A DNA stretch of 26,949 nucleotides from an uncultured Eubacteriales bacterium (GTDB lineage Bacteria; Bacillota; Clostridia; Christensenellales; QALW01), in assembly GCA_900552055.1 (NCBI GenBank), contig URYI01000012.1, positions 1 through 26,949 on the forward strand, written 5' to 3'. A program made the position numbers and the translations under genes. The stretch's first letter is position 1. Every line of letters starts with the position of its first letter. Shown piece by piece: positions 24,337 through 26,949 of this stretch. Under the pieces are notes generated by a model that worked only from the letters and a program-made list of their open reading frames with translations, was not told the DNA's origin and searched no databases.

Positions 24337-24827
24337 ATATAATGAACACCCGTGTAGGCTCCGGCTTTGACGTGCACCGTTTAGTAAAGGGGCGCCCTCT
24401 GATAATAGGCGGGGTTAAAATAGAGCATGAAACCGGACTGGAAGGCCATTCGGACGCGGATGTGCTCGTGCACGCAGTTATGGACGCTCTTTTGGGCGCG
24501 GCAGGGCTGCCTGATATAGGCCAGCTTTTCCCTGATAATGATCCAAATTTTAAAGGCGCGGACAGTCTTGCGCTGCTCAGGCAGGTAAACAGCCTTCTAT
24601 GCGAAAAAGGCTTTGCCATAATAAATATAGACAGTGTTTTGGCCGCCCAGGCGCCCAAGCTCTCCCCCTATAAGGAGGAGATGAAGCTCAATATTGCCCG
24701 CGCTCTGAATATTGAACCTGAGCGGATAGGCATTAAGGCCACCACTACCGAGCATCTGGGATTTACCGGCCGCAAAGAGGGAATTGCGGCCTCGGCCTGC
24801 GCCCTTATCATTAAAAAGGATAATTAA
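24333..24827 (+). CDS. ispF: 2-C-methyl-D-erythritol 2,4-cyclodiphosphate synthase
   Basis: MEP-pathway enzyme releasing CMP and closing the cyclic diphosphate ME-cPP, the substrate of IspG (211-1290). 164 residues, trimeric family. Metal ligands Asp13 and His15 (GFDVHR) and His47 (DADVLVHAVMDALLGA) are visible, as is the signature TTTEHLGFTGRKEGIAASA. Start at 24333 has GGAGG 7 bases upstream and overlaps the rqcP stop. A second Met at codon 4 is less favoured. ispD, often adjacent or fused, is not here. Confidence 0.97.
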   Translation: MNIMNTRVGSGFDVHRLVKGRPLIIGGVKIEHETGLEGHSDADVLVHAVMDALLGAAGLPDIGQLFPDNDPNFKGADSLALLRQVNSLLCEKGFAIINIDSVLAAQAPKLSPYKEEMKLNIARALNIEPERIGIKATTTEHLGFTGRKEGIAASACALIIKKDN

Positions 24828-24830
24828 TTC

Positions 24831-26750
24831 ATGAAATACAGCAGTTTTTCCAGAAAAAATAAAAAAGGCAGTAAAAATACGGGCAGATATCCGCATACCC
24901 AAGCAGAAACGCAAAAAGAGAATCCTGAAAATAAAAGCGGGCTTGAGCGGACGGATGATAATGCGGTCATGGATGATAGCGGACAGAATACCGATACAGC
25001 AGAAAATCCGTCTGCATCATTAAACCCATTTGTGCCTGACAGCCCGCCCAGGCCAGCGGATGCGGCTCCGCCTAAAAAAACCGATTTATCCGCGGACACG
25101 GCTAAGGATAGGAGCAGTAACCTGCCCTCGCAGGTGCCTCAGTCCAGCGCGCCCTCCCAGCAGACGGACAGAGTTCAGCCTGCGGACCGGGGAATTGCTG
25201 AAAATGCCGCTGAGCTGGACGGTTCAGCCGATAACAGCACCGCGGCCCAAACCAAGCTGTCCAACGCTTCCGGTCTCCCCCGGCAGGACGAGGCCGAGAG
25301 TGAGCAGAGCGACGAATCAGATATGGTGGACATGGCTCCAGGCAGATCGGAACGTCCCAAAAGGAAAAAATCCAAAGCCATATCCGCTAAAGAGAATTTA
25401 ATTTTCCTTACAGCCTGCATAGCAGTTATTGTGGCTATTCTTGTAGTATCCATAAAGGATTCCAGCAATACCGCAGATGTAAGTCCTGAAATCACCCCGC
25501 CTGCAGGGCAGTCTACTCTGACTCCGCCCGGCGCCTGGGCCAATCCTACCCCTACCGGGCCTCCCCTTATTTCCGAGCCTTCGGGCATGATAATAATGGA
25601 TAACAGCGTGAACGCAAAGCAGATTTTAGTTGAAGAAAAGCGCATCAACCGCCCGGCCGTTTACGGCAGCGAGCTGCTTTTTTCGGCGGGCAACGGCTCC
25701 ATTGAAAAGCCTGTGCTGACCACTCTGTATCTCTTTGACGTTACCACCCAGAAATACACAAAAATCGCCACCACCCAGATTGAGGACGGGGAAATTTTTG
25801 AGTATTTTCTAAGTGATAAATGGATTATCTGGCTGGATACCGACCATAAGGGCACCAACATTATATATAAAATGAACAGGCAGACAAACGAGATAAGCAA
25901 GGTACGCGAAGTAGGCAATCTCAGGCCCAAGCTCAGCTTATACGGCGACCTTCTGGCATGGATGGAGCAGGTTTCGGAAGAAAGCGACAGGCTGTACCTG
26001 CTTGAATTAAACAGCGAAGAAGATATCGTCATAGAGGAATTCCATGAAACCGCCTATGCGCTCTCGGCTCCGTATATCTATGAAAACACCGTCATATGGG
26101 TGGGCGCCGACCCGTCGGGCAGCGGGGACAGCGCCATTTTCCGCGCAGATTTTACCATGGACGATAACTACAACCCTGAAGAACAGGAGCAGGGAGGAGA
26201 GCAGACCTCTGCCATCAGCGCTGCGCCCAGTACGTCCGCAGCCGGACAGACTGCGGCCCAAAGCACTTCTGCGGCAGAAACCGCCTCCCCTACAGCCTCC
26301 CCCACAGCCTCTGCCTCTGCCTCTGCCTCTGCCACGGCGCCCGAAGGACCGTGGCTCCCTCTGCCCTCAAGCGCCGAAAACGAGACGTTAAAGGTATACT
26401 ACTATCCTGCGGGAATGTATGTGCATGAACCCATGTACAACGGCCAGGTAGTGGTATGGATAGATAAAAACAAGGCGCCTGATTCCAGCCTGTATATGCT
26501 GGATTTGACTTCGGGCGAGGTTTCCCTATTGCAGACGGGGGTTACCTCCTACGCGCTGGGCACTGATTTTGTAGTCATAAACAGCAACCAAGAGATATGG
26601 GCCTATTATTACAGGGCCAATACTTTAATACGGGTTTCCAGCGCTGACCGGGCTTCCATTCTGCCTGAAACTCAGGGCCGGGTTGTGGTCTGGGAAGATA
26701 AATCCTCCAGCAGTTCAGGGGACGTTTTTATGTATAATATTCTCGGATAG
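24831..26750 (+). CDS. Membrane-anchored extracellular beta-propeller-like protein
   Basis: 639 residues, no named family. Residues 1-185 are disordered, rich in Ser, Pro, Asp and Gln, ending in a basic patch PKRKKSK. A single membrane helix spans about 189-207, so the protein is type II with a large outer part. After a Pro/Thr-rich linker (212-250), repeated motifs such as GSELLFSAGNG, DKWIIWLDTD, GDLLAWMEQV, ENTVIWVGAD, NGQVVVWIDKN and QGRVVVWEDKS occur at about 45-residue spacing, as in TolB/DUF5050-like propeller blades. Residues 456-505 form a Ser/Ala/Thr-rich insertion partly coded by a GCCTCT repeat. ATG begins 3 bp after the ispF stop, with AAGGAT inside ispF. Likely a sensing, binding or scaffold role outside the cell; that is inference. 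Confidence 0.8.
   Translation: MKYSSFSRKNKKGSKNTGRYPHTQAETQKENPENKSGLERTDDNAVMDDSGQNTDTAENPSASLNPFVPDSPPRPADAAPPKKTDLSADTAKDRSSNLPSQVPQSSAPSQQTDRVQPADRGIAENAAELDGSADNSTAAQTKLSNASGLPRQDEAESEQSDESDMVDMAPGRSERPKRKKSKAISAKENLIFLTACIAVIVAILVVSIKDSSNTADVSPEITPPAGQSTLTPPGAWANPTPTGPPLISEPSGMIIMDNSVNAKQILVEEKRINRPAVYGSELLFSAGNGSIEKPVLTTLYLFDVTTQKYTKIATTQIEDGEIFEYFLSDKWIIWLDTDHKGTNIIYKMNRQTNEISKVREVGNLRPKLSLYGDLLAWMEQVSEESDRLYLLELNSEEDIVIEEFHETAYALSAPYIYENTVIWVGADPSGSGDSAIFRADFTMDDNYNPEEQEQGGEQTSAISAAPSTSAAGQTAAQSTSAAETASPTASPTASASASASATAPEGPWLPLPSSAENETLKVYYYPAGMYVHEPMYNGQVVVWIDKNKAPDSSLYMLDLTSGEVSLLQTGVTSYALGTDFVVINSNQEIWAYYYRANTLIRVSSADRASILPETQGRVVVWEDKSSSSSGDVFMYNILG
26307..26333 (+). repeat. GCCTCT microsatellite in the propeller gene
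   Basis: Four and a half head-to-tail GCCTCT hexamers coding for Ala-Ser repeats within the low-complexity insertion. Unit changes keep the reading frame. Confidence 0.85.
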
Positions 26751-26811
26751 CACCCGCGCATTATTTTAGCCTTTAGGATGGAGCCCGCGCACACAGAGCA
26801 GCCCAGAGCCT

Positions 26812-26850
26812 GAACCGGCTTATTCTTAAGCGGTTCGCCGTTGTTTTGTC
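26812..26850 (+). terminator. Probable terminator after the propeller gene
   Basis: GAACCGGCTTA (26812-26822), loop TTCT, TAAGCGGTTC (26827-26836) with one bulged G, followed by GCCGTTGTTTTGTC. Stem is good. The T-run is delayed by four bases. Confidence 0.55.
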
Positions 26851-26866
26851 CCGTTGAGACAGTTAA

Positions 26867-26949
26867 GGCCAAGGGCCGGCCGCTTCCCCCGCGCCGCAGG
26901 CGCGGGGGCGCCCCAGCGAAGCTGGGGCCGGGCGGGCCGCCGGCCCGCC
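26867..26949. repeat. Array of GC-rich hairpins at the window edge
   Basis: Three adjacent perfect inverted repeats with three-base loops: CCCCCGCGCC-GCA-GGCGCGGGGG (26886-26908), CCCCAGC-GAA-GCTGGGG (26911-26927) and GGCGGGCC-GCC-GGCCCGCC (26931-26949), preceded by GGCC-rich sequence. The composition is far more GC-rich than the genes. No gene is seen. The array runs into the edge, so its extent is unknown. Confidence 0.7.

Overview
The window reads as a chromosomal piece of a Bacillota (Firmicutes), probably an uncultured Clostridia-type bacterium. Evidence: the conserved block rpsB-tsf-pyrH-frr-uppS-cdsA-dxr-rseP-ispG, a short-form EF-Ts, an RqcP-type S4 protein, a lipoprotein class B PBP with a MecA-like N-terminus, strong AAGGAGG-type ribosome sites, near-consensus sigma-A promoters with 16-17 bp spacers, TTG starts, and frequent ATA codons for isoleucine. 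No plasmid, prophage, CRISPR, rRNA or tRNA gene was recognised.

Layout. 1-90 is the 3' end of an unidentified, GC-rich gene (+). 211-8303 (all minus) is the translation / nucleotide / isoprenoid-lipid block: S2, EF-Ts, UMP kinase, ribosome recycling factor, undecaprenyl-PP synthase, CDP-diglyceride synthase, DXP reductoisomerase, site-2 protease and IspG. It has a perfect-consensus promoter before rpsB, hairpins between rpsB/tsf and tsf/pyrH, and a second strong promoter before frr. Divergently, 8671-11681 (+) holds aroE-aroQ (shikimate pathway) and a secreted, membrane-anchored protein built of beta-sandwich-like repeats. mtnA (minus) is followed by smpB, an esterase and a DUF2156 protein (+). 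A class B PBP (minus) faces them across a bidirectional terminator. 19450-23225 (minus) holds a small membrane-anchored protein, an A+T-rich two-gene cassette (glycoside-hydrolase-like protein plus an unknown modular protein) and gapA. 24082-26750 (+) is an rqcP-ispF-beta-propeller operon.

Functional links: Dxr, IspF and IspG are three of the MEP isoprenoid enzymes, and their product feeds UppS, which makes the lipid carrier for the wall that the PBP cross-links. SmpB and RqcP both act in ribosome rescue or quality control.

The most unusual content lies between genes. Three copies (271-273 bp) of a TA-flanked, MITE-like repeat occur at 11796-12067, 13916-14186 and 19095-19367. Each has a roughly 50-bp core bounded by inverted arms. 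In the first copy that core is inverted relative to its own ends when compared with the other two. A further element bounded by a different inverted repeat (23500-23772, also 273 bp), a palindrome with a perfect DnaA box overlapping a promoter (9920-9966), nested hairpins in the frr leader, and a GC-rich hairpin array at the right edge also stand out.
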